A stretch of 28,730 bases of DNA from a virus. Numbering within the stretch: position 1 is the first letter of the stretch; the number at the start of each line of letters is the position of its first letter. Position numbers and translations under genes: made by a program. This document shows, piece after piece, positions 1 through 8,800 of this stretch. Where the stretch lies: positions 1 to 28,730 of the IMG/VR virus record IMGVR_UViG_3300025168_000468; one strand, 5' to 3'. The notes under the pieces were generated by a model, which was given only the letters and a program-made list of their open reading frames with translations, did not search any database and was not told where the DNA came from.

Positions 1-1
1 G

Positions 2-568
2 CTAACAACCATCTTATCACTAAACCTAATCTGGGCATGGGCTTACCGTGGCGGTAGCCTATTCAAACAACAGTCATGGGGTTGGCTAGGTAAGACTCGA
101 TGGCTGGCTCTTCTAGCTGTACCTTTGTTTATGACAGCAGCCTTTGTATTCACTTCCGTGCCAACTACATGGCAGGTATGGTTACCGATGGCGTTAGGCT
201 TTGTTACACTCTTTGGCGCACAAGCTGATGGCTGGGGTAGGCAGATGGATCTGGGAAGGAATGATAACCCAGATAACGAAACCGGACATAAGCTACGTGA
301 TCTGCTATGGGAACGTAAGTCTTCATTTACTCGTGACCTAGCTGGTTTGTACATGCGCTTTGCACAGTTCTTAGTACCTGCTATTTGTTTCTATTTCGTT
401 AACCCCTGGTTTGCTTTACCATGTGTAGCCCTAGCTCTAGCGACTCCTATGCTTTGGGTGTTGGAACATCAAATGTATTACAGTAAAGATAAAGTACCTG
501 CGTTTGCATTCGTTGAGTTTCTCACAGGAGCGATGCTGTCTGTGACTACTCTTCTAGCTATTTCCTAG
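2..568 (+). CDS. Integral membrane protein, 5' end outside window
   Basis: The frame is open from base 2 to the TAG at 566-568, so the gene runs off the left edge; the visible 188 residues are its C-terminal part. A TTG (125) and an ATG (131) lie inside, but the upstream codons are equally protein-like (Trp-rich, hydrophobic), so I do not take them as the start. At least four hydrophobic segments are visible: around the WLALLAVPLFMTAAFVF stretch, WLPMALGFVTLFG, FLVPAICFYFVNPWFALP and the C-terminal FLTGAMLSVTTLLAIS. A polar, charged loop (KLRDLLWERKSSFTRDL) separates the second and third. I do not recognise the family. Its place ahead of the virion genes suggests a late function, but no enzymatic motif is seen. 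Confidence 0.75.
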   Translation, partial: LTTILSLNLIWAWAYRGGSLFKQQSWGWLGKTRWLALLAVPLFMTAAFVFTSVPTTWQVWLPMALGFVTLFGAQADGWGRQMDLGRNDNPDNETGHKLRDLLWERKSSFTRDLAGLYMRFAQFLVPAICFYFVNPWFALPCVALALATPMLWVLEHQMYYSKDKVPAFAFVEFLTGAMLSVTTLLAIS

Positions 569-584
569 GCTGTAAGGTGCCGCG

Positions 585-740
585 ATGGCTGTATTAGATG
601 CTATATCAACTACATGGCCTATATTCATTGGCGTTGTTGGTCTAGTAATTGTACTAGCTAAGATGCACGGGGATATACAGATAATTAAAGAGAAGGTTAG
701 AACATTGTTTGACCTCTGGAATAGCAAAGTAGGTAAGTGA
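585..740 (+). CDS. Small one-TM protein with charged tail (51 aa)
   Basis: ATG at 585, preceded by TAAGGTG about 8 bases upstream, runs 51 codons to TGA at 738-740. An N-terminal hydrophobic segment (roughly residues 11-26, WPIFIGVVGLVIVLAK) is followed by a short amphipathic, Lys-rich stretch ending in LFDLWNSKVGK. It has the same design as the next gene (one TM segment, then a charged helix), and the two overlap or abut, which suggests a functional pair. Small phage proteins of this shape include holin-like and spanin-like proteins, but nothing in the sequence settles this. No signal peptidase site or lipobox is seen. Confidence 0.6.
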   Translation: MAVLDAISTTWPIFIGVVGLVIVLAKMHGDIQIIKEKVRTLFDLWNSKVGK

Positions 741-742
741 GT

Positions 743-976
743 ATGGACATAGATCCGGTAATCTTTTGGAATGTAGTTTTAACTCTGGTAATTGCACCAG
801 CATTATGGAGTTTTAGAAGTTTGCTGAGTGAAGTAAAGCGACTTCAGATACTGATAAATCGTACCAGAGAAGAGTACGCTACTAGAGAAGAGTTACGAGA
901 AGACATGAAGAATGTGATTGATGGTCTACATAGAGTAGAAGATAAGATAGATAAAGTATTAGAAAGAGGTAGATAG
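743..976 (+). CDS. Small membrane-anchored coiled-coil protein (77 aa)
   Basis: I use the ATG at 743 (MDIDPVIFW...); an in-frame GTG at 737 would add two residues and overlap the previous stop. Residues about 6-26 form one hydrophobic segment (FWNVVLTLVIAPALW). The rest is a highly charged helix with heptad-like Leu/Ile spacing (LLSEVKRLQILINRTREEY, then VIDGLHRVEDKIDKVLERG), a likely coiled coil. The topology is one TM plus a long cytoplasmic or periplasmic helix. It abuts the next virion gene, whose ATG is at 978. Function is unknown; a holin/spanin accessory or a tail-associated membrane factor are possibilities only. Confidence 0.65.
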   Translation: MDIDPVIFWNVVLTLVIAPALWSFRSLLSEVKRLQILINRTREEYATREELREDMKNVIDGLHRVEDKIDKVLERGR

Positions 977-977
977 G

Positions 978-2039
978 ATGGCAATCGATCCACGACTTTT
1001 AGGCGGCGGCTTTACAACAGAGGCAGCGCTACGTGCCGACCCCGGTGCAATGAATGCACGTCAGGCGGGTTTAGATGCAGGTTTTGGTGGAAACTGGGGC
1101 GAAAACAGGTTCGTCAATTTCCAAGCGGGTAGAAGCAGTGTTCCTCAGACACAGTCCGCCCCTGTCTCTGCACCCCCAACTGTGGTTTCCCCACAAATAG
1201 ATTACTCCCAGATTAGCGGAATTATGGCCCCTCTCCAGACAGGTCAAGGCAATCTGATGACAGGTCAAGGCAATCTGATGACAGGTCAAGGCGATCTGAT
1301 GACGGGCCAGCAGGGGCTGGGGCAAGGTCAAGAGTCTCTCTATCAAGGTCAGCAGGGCCTAGTGGGAGGTCAAGAATATTTGGGCCAAGGCCAGGAGGCT
1401 CTAGGGCTAGGGGTCCAAAACCTAGGTGCTGGTCAGGCTGAACTGGCCGGTACTGTAGGGCAGGTAGGCCAACAAGTGGGACAAGTGGGGCAGCAGGTAG
1501 GAGGAGTACAAGCTGGCGTAACAGGTCTGCAACAAACAGTGGGTCAGGCTGCTACAGATCAGGCACCGGCCACGGGTCTGTACGCAGGGCAGACAGGTTT
1601 AATGGCGGGTCAGCAGCAGCTACAGGGAACTTTAGGTAGAGACATTAGTGGAGTAGGGGCTGATATAGCAGGTTTTCAACGCGCTATGGAAGCATATCAG
1701 AGAGGTGCCGATGTTCAGCGCGGCGACATACAGGCTGCTGGTTTGTCGGGACGCGAGCAGATACAGAGGCAGGTTGGCGACGTGGGTATTCAAGCTAATC
1801 GCGCTGCTGAACAGATGGCCGCTGCCCGTCAGCAGATGTTATCCACGCCGCAAGGGGCGGCATTACTAGGGGCAGGGGCTGTGCCTGGAGGTATGCCTCA
1901 ACAGGCGGCTCAGTTTGCCCAGACAGCGCAGAACTTCCAGCAACAGCCTGTTCCTGTACAGCAGCAGCCATTGAGCCCCCTAGGGCCTGTATCAGTAGAT
2001 CCACGTCTACTTCCACAGGCTGGGTTGATGAGACAGTAG
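978..2039 (+). CDS. Gln/Gly-rich repetitive virion protein (353 aa)
   Basis: The 353-residue protein is dominated by Gly, Gln, Ala and Leu. The N-terminus (MAIDPRLLGGGFTTEAALR) and the C-terminus (VDPRLLPQAGLMRQ) share a DPRLL motif, which may be a docking tag repeated at both ends. Between about residues 85 and 200 there are tandem seven-residue units of the form GQxxLxx (TGQGNLM, TGQGDLM, GQQGLGQ, GQESLYQ and so on), giving a regular Leu spacing expected of an extended helical or fibrous repeat. The middle and C-terminal parts are Gln/Ala-rich with predicted helix. No enzyme motif is present. Its position at the head of the late block, directly upstream of another low-complexity protein, supports a virion structural role. 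A minor tail or fibre-like component is possible. Confidence 0.7.
   Translation: MAIDPRLLGGGFTTEAALRADPGAMNARQAGLDAGFGGNWGENRFVNFQAGRSSVPQTQSAPVSAPPTVVSPQIDYSQISGIMAPLQTGQGNLMTGQGNLMTGQGDLMTGQQGLGQGQESLYQGQQGLVGGQEYLGQGQEALGLGVQNLGAGQAELAGTVGQVGQQVGQVGQQVGGVQAGVTGLQQTVGQAATDQAPATGLYAGQTGLMAGQQQLQGTLGRDISGVGADIAGFQRAMEAYQRGADVQRGDIQAAGLSGREQIQRQVGDVGIQANRAAEQMAAARQQMLSTPQGAALLGAGAVPGGMPQQAAQFAQTAQNFQQQPVPVQQQPLSPLGPVSVDPRLLPQAGLMRQ
1239..1301 (+). repeat. Three tandem 21-bp repeats inside the Gln/Gly-rich gene
   Basis: Three consecutive 21-bp units begin at 1239, 1260 and 1281. The first two are identical and the third differs by one base (A to G, Asn to Asp). Each encodes TGQGNLM or TGQGDLM. 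More degenerate copies of the same heptad continue downstream to about 1440. The near-identity of the first units suggests recent slippage or unequal exchange, so copy number may vary between relatives. Confidence 0.9.
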
Positions 2040-2051
2040 AGGGAAACAGAC

Positions 2052-3791
2052 ATGGCACCTAAACTACAAGTATTTGACGAGGGGCTCGGCCCTAACGGGC
2101 AGTTCAGGCCCCCCACGCCAGATGAAATTGCGGAAGGGACCCCTGGGGGGAAAGAAGAAACTCCTGAGGTTCCTGACATTGTTCCTGAAGGGGTCGCTCC
2201 GGGAGTTGTAGACGGTCAATTCTTAGCTTCTGACCCAGAGACGGGCGCACCTATACTACAGACTGATGCTACTACGGGCCAGCAATTTTACAACCTCAAT
2301 CCAGACATGCTAGGTGGAGAAATATCTGATCCTCGTATAGGCGTTCCTGGGGTGAATACTGATGTCAATGCGGGCCAGCTAGGTTTTCGCAGAACCGCCA
2401 GAGCCAGGGGATTTACGGGAGACATATCCGATGCTATGGTCCGTAACTTTGTGGAAGAGGATAAAGGACGACGAGGTCTAGTAGATCAGTACGGTTACAA
2501 GAGTGCATCTGGACGCCTAGAAGACATTCTCACCTCCCCAACATCAGACATGCCAGAAGGGACCGTGATAGATACTTCTTTAATTGATCCGAATGCTCCT
2601 GGAACCGTACAAGACGCGACAGACGCCGGGCAGTATATAAACACCCTCCCACTCGTACAACAGACGGGGGCAGCGGCCACGAGCGCACAGACTGTGGGGG
2701 AAAGGGCAGCGGCCCAGTTCGAGGCCAAACAACAGTTCGATGCTATATCTGAACAGAGGGCGAACGCTACTCTCATAAATGATCAGATACAAATGATCAC
2801 TGCCCAAGAAGAAGAAGCGGGCGATATGTCTACTGTGCGGGGTCAGCTAACCCGCCTGACGAGTGACTTTGACGGGGGCGTCATCCCTCCGTGGGCAGAA
2901 GGCCCAGTAGCGGCGGCGAAGGCGGTGATGGCGGGTAGAGGACTGGGCGCTTCTAGTATAACGGCTGGCGTCATTACGTCTTCATTAATGGGTACTCTAA
3001 TTCCTATAGCACAGGCTGATGCTAACATCAATGCGGAATTTCAGCGGCTCAATTTAAACAACAGGCAACAGGCTCAGGTACAGAACGCAGCTAACCTGCT
3101 GACCACGGACATTAAAGATTCGGACAATACTCAACAGGCCGCTCTGTTTAATACGGGAAATCGGGTGCAAGCTCTGTTTACGGACCAATCAGAGGCGAAT
3201 GCTGCGCGGCGCATTAATGCCGCATCGGATAATCAGACCCAGCAGTTCTTCGTAGGACTACAGCAGTCTGTTCTAAGTTCTAACGCAGCCCAGAAGACGG
3301 CCATATCTCAATTCAATGCCGGGCAAGCAAATTCCCTTGAGCAGTTCCGTGCTACTCAAAACATAAATGCCCAGCAGTTCAATGCTACGAACTACACTGC
3401 AATTAAACAGGCTAACACGCAGTGGTTCAGGCAGGTAAATACGGCAAATACGGCGGCGATCAACGCGCAGAATCAGTTCAATGCTACTAATATCCTTAAT
3501 AGATCTAATAATGCCCTTAATAATTCATTACAGATTATGCGTGATCAGGCAGACTTCACATTTAATAACTCCCAGAATGCCTCTCAGAGGGCTAACAACC
3601 TAGCAATAGCTACCCTGCAAGCTGAAGCTGCCTCTAAGGCAAGCGGTGGCGGAGGTGGCGGAAGTTTCTTAGGTGCGGCTGGCGGAATCTTAGGGAAAAT
3701 CTTTGGGAACTTTGCGGGTACGGAGGGCGGAGGCAGTTTGATTGCTTCTGGTGTTAAAGCACTACTGCCTACGAGCTTTTTTCCTGGATAG
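2052..3791 (+). CDS. Asn/Gln-rich virion protein with Gly-rich C-terminus (579 aa)
   Basis: The first third is acidic and proline-rich (FRPPTPDEIAEGTPGGKEE) and looks disordered. The middle and C-terminal parts (about residues 190-520) are a long predicted helical region rich in Asn, Gln and Ala with repeated QFNA-type motifs (QFNAGQ, QFNATN twice). Around residues 290-325 a hydrophobic Ala/Gly/Ile segment (ITAGVITSSLMGTLIPIAQA) could insert in a membrane. The C-terminus has a run of Gly followed by a small hydrophobic patch (GGSFLGAAGGILGKIFGNF). These traits recall internal or ejection proteins of marine podoviruses, but I cannot name the family. The start ATG at 2052 lies 12 bases after the previous stop, with a GAGGG about 10 bases upstream. 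Confidence 0.7.
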   Translation: MAPKLQVFDEGLGPNGQFRPPTPDEIAEGTPGGKEETPEVPDIVPEGVAPGVVDGQFLASDPETGAPILQTDATTGQQFYNLNPDMLGGEISDPRIGVPGVNTDVNAGQLGFRRTARARGFTGDISDAMVRNFVEEDKGRRGLVDQYGYKSASGRLEDILTSPTSDMPEGTVIDTSLIDPNAPGTVQDATDAGQYINTLPLVQQTGAAATSAQTVGERAAAQFEAKQQFDAISEQRANATLINDQIQMITAQEEEAGDMSTVRGQLTRLTSDFDGGVIPPWAEGPVAAAKAVMAGRGLGASSITAGVITSSLMGTLIPIAQADANINAEFQRLNLNNRQQAQVQNAANLLTTDIKDSDNTQQAALFNTGNRVQALFTDQSEANAARRINAASDNQTQQFFVGLQQSVLSSNAAQKTAISQFNAGQANSLEQFRATQNINAQQFNATNYTAIKQANTQWFRQVNTANTAAINAQNQFNATNILNRSNNALNNSLQIMRDQADFTFNNSQNASQRANNLAIATLQAEAASKASGGGGGGSFLGAAGGILGKIFGNFAGTEGGGSLIASGVKALLPTSFFPG

Positions 3792-3803
3792 GAAACAAAC
3801 CAC

Positions 3804-3832
3804 TTGACAAATGTGTCATTATGTGGTATAAC
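3804..3832 (+). promoter_or_regulatory. Sigma-70 type promoter, TTGACA-17-TATAAC
   Basis: A perfect -35 box TTGACA (3804-3809) and a near-perfect -10 box TATAAC (3827-3832) are separated by exactly 17 bases. They lie in the short gap between two virion genes. Transcription would begin near 3839, leaving a short leader with a strong ribosome site (GAGGGGGAG) before the ATG at 3857. It would let the genes from 3857 onward (ejection proteins, lysis) be transcribed separately by host RNA polymerase. Confidence 0.8.
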
Positions 3833-3856
3833 TAATCATTATTTGAGGGGGAGACT

Positions 3857-4111
3857 ATGTCGCATACAGATAGGTTCGGAGATAAAGTTCAGCACGTAAA
3901 CACGGCTGCATTTTTCGGTAGTAGCAGACAGAATCCCTTGAATAAAAGACCCCAAGAATACTCCCCAGAAAACCGTAAGTCTAACACACGTAGGCCCATG
4001 GTATCTGGTGTTACGCCTATGTCTCAGGCAGCAACAAGCACCGGCGCAGTCTGGAGAGAAGCGATAGCGTCAATAATGAATACAGGTTCAAACCCCATTA
4101 GGAGGGCCTAA
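3857..4111 (+). CDS. Hypothetical basic protein (84 aa)
   Basis: This is the first gene after the promoter at 3804-3832, with GAGGGGGAG about 6 bases before its ATG. The 84 residues are polar and basic (several Arg/Lys, Ser, Asn), with motifs such as NPLNKRPQEYSPENRKSNTR and no hydrophobic segment, Cys pair or known domain. The next gene's ATG (4113) follows after a single base, so the two are probably translated together. It could be a small virion or chaperone-like protein, but I do not recognise it. Confidence 0.65.
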   Translation: MSHTDRFGDKVQHVNTAAFFGSSRQNPLNKRPQEYSPENRKSNTRRPMVSGVTPMSQAATSTGAVWREAIASIMNTGSNPIRRA

Positions 4112-4112
4112 C

Positions 4113-4718
4113 ATGGTCATGTCAGACGTAGACGAATCAATGCGCAGTCAATTTGAGGGGCCCATCCCTGGTCAGTCATTAGCAGGGGATAAAGATATGG
4201 GATCATATCCGTGGGAGAACCCTCCTGATTTTCCAGATCCAGATGAGTTTTATGAGTTCACCGTAAATAAGCTCCTCAATGACGAGGAGAATCTTATGAA
4301 CGTAGTGAAGTTGCTGGAGATGGAAATACCAGTTAACACCATTGCGGATGGCCTCCTGATGAACTCCTTTATGATGGGGCAGATCACGCCACAAGTGGCC
4401 ATCATCTCCAAAGAACCCGTCATGGAATTGTTGATGCTGATTGCACAAGAGGCGGAAGTGCAGCCTGTATTATCTGATCCATCAATTGGGCGTAATGAAG
4501 AGACACAAATTGATGCCGCTATGGAGGAACTTGCCGGTCAGGCTCCTCCCGATGATATGATGGCAGAAGAAGGGGAAGAGTCCGTGCCTCCTCCAATGGG
4601 CATGATGGCCCCTCCCCCGGAAGAAGACATGATGATGGCGGAAGAAGTAATGGATACGGGAGAAGTGATGCCCCCATTAGCGGGCGCCGACGAGGAACTT
4701 CTACTAGAGGACGTATAG
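4113..4718 (+). CDS. Acidic Met/Pro-rich virion-associated protein (201 aa)
   Basis: The N-terminal part has FEGPIPGQSLAGD followed by PWENPPDFPDPDEFYEF. A PGQSL tag followed by a PWE-PP motif is a pattern I recall from structural-module proteins of marine T7-like and cyano-/pelagiphages. A folded helical middle (about residues 45-125) follows. The C-terminal third is extremely acidic and rich in Met and Pro (PPPMGMMAPPPEED, MMAEEV), surely disordered. The start is uncertain by two residues (ATG at 4113 or 4119). The gene sits between the small basic protein and the 386 aa protein. A role in the virion interior or as an assembly factor is inference. Confidence 0.7.
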   Translation: MVMSDVDESMRSQFEGPIPGQSLAGDKDMGSYPWENPPDFPDPDEFYEFTVNKLLNDEENLMNVVKLLEMEIPVNTIADGLLMNSFMMGQITPQVAIISKEPVMELLMLIAQEAEVQPVLSDPSIGRNEETQIDAAMEELAGQAPPDDMMAEEGEESVPPPMGMMAPPPEEDMMMAEEVMDTGEVMPPLAGADEELLLEDV

Positions 4719-4721
4719 GAT

Positions 4722-5882
4722 ATGGCTAGTTTCAAAAAGGGTTTGATGGAATTTGGAGAAGGGTTCCTACTGAGCTTTGGTGACACCGTCGCTACTAATA
4801 TTGCGGAGAAGGCAAAGCAGGACCGCGCCGATATATTGTCCACAACTAAAGACTTAAAGACTCGTATCAAAGCGGGTAAAACCGCTGACAATAAGCTGAA
4901 GATGAAGTACATTCAAGACGGCAATGATATTCTTCAGGCGCTGCCGGGACTTGACCCTGGCACTTTAAGGGAAACTCTTGCCAGCCCCGCTTACGCGAAA
5001 GCAATCCTAGCCCAGGCAGAAGCCGACACATTAAATACCGCGGAATGGTATAGGCCTATAGCAAAGAAATTTAATTTAGGTGAAGACTTCAATCCCTACG
5101 TGAGGAGAAAAGATCAGAAATCCTTGCCCACTCTCCTCAAGGGGTTTAGGACTGACGCTACTAGTAAAGAAGCTGACAAAAAAGATGAAGATGAAGATAC
5201 TATGGCAGAGGACACCATACGCAAGATGTTGGGCGGGGGCCTGACCGCAGAAGGAGTTATACGGAGGAGTAGAGCTGGATTGAGCGCACGGTTCTCCCCA
5301 GAGGAAATTGAAAGGTACGGAGGGGCAGGGTACACTCCTAGAACAGTCACATCAAGAGGTGGCGCCGTCAATTTTAGGAAACCATCAGACCCTAGCCAAA
5401 GTGTAGCCATGAGTTTGGCAAGCGCAAACGAGCAGGTTCCTAATACATTGGCTGTTCAGGATCTGACTTATAAGGGGGGGAAAACAGTCAAAGGAGTTGA
5501 CGTATATAGAGGAATACAAAAGTCCCCACAAATCAAGTCAATGCTTGATAATTTCTCCCGTCTCCTAGGGACTAAGCAAGGCCTAGCGGCAAGTGAGCAA
5601 GCACAATTTGACTTCTTAATTAGACAAAGCAGGGGCACTATTACAGAGAAGTATTTAGATAAGCCTTTTCTAATGAAAGACAAAAGTACCCCTTATACAT
5701 TTCAACCTTTAGGGGGCGGGGACAGAATGAACCTTACACCCAGGATTATCCTACAGACGTACAAAAGCAAGTTCATGGATTCTCTACGTAAATTAAATAC
5801 CCCAGGTAAGAAGGTCGGCTTCGACGCGGCGCAAAACTTTGGTGTAGGTGCCCCGCCGCTAGTTCCTGGCGCCGGGCAATGA
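4722..5882 (+). CDS. Putative internal virion protein (386 aa)
   Basis: The N-terminus (MASFKKGLMEFGEGFLLSFG) is amphipathic and could interact with membrane. The next 100 residues are helical and charged (KAKQDRADILSTTKDLKTR). The middle is rich in Lys, Asp and Glu (KKDEDEDTMAED) and the C-terminal half looks more globular. No catalytic motif is recognised. The gene starts just after the previous stop (TAGGATATG) and ends in an ATGA overlap with the giant 1401 aa gene. That spacing is typical of adjacent ejection-protein genes in podoviruses, so an internal or DNA-transfer protein is a fair inference from position and composition only. Confidence 0.65.
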   Translation: MASFKKGLMEFGEGFLLSFGDTVATNIAEKAKQDRADILSTTKDLKTRIKAGKTADNKLKMKYIQDGNDILQALPGLDPGTLRETLASPAYAKAILAQAEADTLNTAEWYRPIAKKFNLGEDFNPYVRRKDQKSLPTLLKGFRTDATSKEADKKDEDEDTMAEDTIRKMLGGGLTAEGVIRRSRAGLSARFSPEEIERYGGAGYTPRTVTSRGGAVNFRKPSDPSQSVAMSLASANEQVPNTLAVQDLTYKGGKTVKGVDVYRGIQKSPQIKSMLDNFSRLLGTKQGLAASEQAQFDFLIRQSRGTITEKYLDKPFLMKDKSTPYTFQPLGGGDRMNLTPRIILQTYKSKFMDSLRKLNTPGKKVGFDAAQNFGVGAPPLVPGAGQ

Positions 5883-8800
5883 GCTTAACAGAGCAATATG
5901 GAGAGGGCGGCGGCATAGTAATTGACGAAAGCAACTTCGTATCTTCTGGAAGTGACGGCGGTGATGGAGAGGGCATAGTAATTGATGAAAGCAACTTCGT
6001 ATCTTCTGGAAGCGCAGCAGAAGAAGGCACAATAGTCGATGAAAGTATTCCCTTCCAAAGTACGTATACTCCTATGTCTGCACAAGAGATAGTGGACGAG
6101 AGGGCAAGAAACCCTGAGCCTAAGAAATTCCCCGAAGATCCCACCTTTAGGGAATACCTAGGTGACATTGGGACGGGGCTTTCCTACGGAGTTGTAGAAG
6201 GGGGTCTTCAAACATACGACACTATTCGTGAGGGGGCAGAGGGGATTGCAGAGTGGGCAACTGGTAGGGAACTCTTCGACGTAGAAGAATCCGTAAACAC
6301 GTTCGATAAGCCCACTACAATAGGGGGCAACATAGCATCTGGAATAGGGCAGTTTGTACCGGGACTGGTTCCTGGGGCAGGTACTGTGGGTCTGAGCATT
6401 TCTGTTGGCAGGATGCTTCTTAATGTAAATAGGGCATTTGGCATATTCAAGGGTACTACGGTCGCCAACTTAACCGGTAATCTAATTAACTTTGGTACTA
6501 AGGCCCCAAAGACAGCATCCATAATTAAATCTTCTCTGGTTGCGGGGGCGGCGGAACAGTATGCCTTCGACACTACAGATCCCCGAATCTCAGATGCCCT
6601 TAAAAAGGCCGAGATGGGCGTCGTATCTGATATAGCGGCCCTAGTGGCACAAGACCCCGACGATACGGAATTTGAAGCAAGGTCTAAGATGTTCGTAGAG
6701 GGGCTGGGACTGGGCGCCGCCTTTGATGTGGCTCTACTGGGGGCTAAAGGGCTTATAGCGGGCGTTCGTAGTAAGCCGTCAATAGACAAGGACGTTCCTA
6801 CGATCACTAAAGAAGACATAAATCAGATGCAGCTAGACGGGAAGGTGGATGTTAACACCGTACAAGGCACAGCCCACGTAAATACTGTCGTTGTTACGAA
6901 GCTAAAGGCGCTGGGGTACGACGACTCCTACGTTAAGAAATACGTAGGGTCTTTAAATACGGAGCATCTTGCATCCAGTAGATTAGAGACATACAATTTA
7001 ATTAATGAAACTGGCTATGCCTTAGAGAAGATGCATGGAAACAAGTGGCAAGAAGTAATAACCAATAAGCAGACCCAGGAAGATGCTGCTGCACTACTAG
7101 GGCACGATAACATAGACGCTATGAATGCTGCCCTTACGCAGTCCCAGGGGTTCCTTAAATTAAGTAAGAACCCTGACGGAAAAGGGGAACTAGTAATAGG
7201 GTCGGGGCTACAGGGCCTCACCTCCTACGCCTACGCTGCGCGTCAGCTCCTTATGAACACTAATGACTTAGTATTTGCGCTGGCCTCAGAGACTAAAAAA
7301 CTGAAGCCCGGTGAGTTTGCAAAAGCCAGTGCAGAGGATATGCAGAAGTATCAGGCCTCTAAAGCTGCATTTATGCAACAGCTTCTTATCTATCAAAACG
7401 TACAGGATACAGTAAATAACATTGCCGGTGAGGCGGGCAGATTGCTCCAGTCCTTTAACATCAACGCAGGTAACGGCCTCAAGCCTACCTTTATTAATGA
7501 TATGATTGGCAGCTTAGGTACGGATCTTGACGATGTCATAACGGGCATAAGCAATAGGGCCGATAATCTGAGCGCTAACGCCTCCGGGAAGGACCGTCAG
7601 AAAGCCCTATTTGGCGACAAGAATGCTAAAAGCATCCTAGAAAAAGCAAAGGGCGCAATGGGGGAGTACTGGTACAACTCCATACTATCCGCCCCAGACA
7701 CACAGCTTGTAAATATAGCGGGCAATGCTGGTATACAGATCCTGAGGACATTTCTAGAGGGGACCGTGGGGGCCACTCGCGGAACCTTCAAACTAGCTGG
7801 CGCTAAACTTATGGGTAAAGACATAGATCCCGGCTCCGTAATGTTATTTGGGGATGTGTGGGCTCGTGTAAAAGGCATGACGTATGGCCAGTCCCAGGCA
7901 GGGGGGCTATCCCGTGTCGCGCTAATGGGGGGAAAAGATAACCCTGTAGTCATGGATAAATTAATTCTTGACGTATCTGCTGGCAAGTATGGTAAGGGTA
8001 AGACAGTAGAAGAAGTAGTGAGAGAGGAGGGATGGGATAAGCTGTATTCGCGTACTAAGGATTCTATCATAGACCAGCACGGAGCCTCCGTATCTGCTTT
8101 TGGCAAGGCTGTTAGGTTATTTGGACAGGCATTTAAGCACGAGATGCCGACAGAAGCTAGGTACTCTAAGTATGAGATGACCGAAGCCACCCGAGGGAAG
8201 GCCATCACCGTGCCCGTCCTGGGCCGTTTTCTGAGACTGCCTACTACTACCATGGGGGCCTTCGATACCGCATTTAAGTCATTGGCCGACAATGCCGCCC
8301 TGTATGAATCTGCGTATAGGGAACTACGGTCATTGAAATATAGGGCCAGTAAGAATAAAGACAACGCAGTCGTAATGCCAGATGGTAAGAAGGCAACCTT
8401 CAATAAAGATATGTTTACTCTACCTGGGGATGGCGATGGAGGTAACCCCAACACCTTTACGGCGGCTGAGTACGTAGAGCATCTGGTAGCCAATCCTACC
8501 GCGAGCATGGATAAGTATGCCCGTGATGAATTTTTACAGATGACTTTTCAACAGGAAGGGCTTGTCACAAAGGCGGGGGAAAAGGTTAGGAAACTCCTTA
8601 ACGAAAAACTGGGCCGAGGCGTGGTCCCAGTAGGCACTATGCTTATGCCATTTGTACGAACCCCTATAAATCTAATAGCGTATAGCTTAGATCGAACTCC
8701 TCTAGGGTATATGGCACCAGAAGTTACGAAGGCCAGAGCAACAATTAAGAAGCTATCCGGCATCAAGAATCCCTCTGTATCCGTTCGGCGGCAACTAAAC

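Noticed and set aside
6208-6819. A 203-codon minus-strand frame
   Set aside because: Antisense to the same virion gene, low-complexity Ser/Leu/Pro/Ala translation and no neighbour on that strand.
7597-8508. A 303-codon open frame on the minus strand inside the giant virion gene
   Set aside because: It lies wholly antisense to the 1401 aa gene, has a Ser/Leu/Pro-rich composition typical of a shadow frame and has no ribosome site or known motif.
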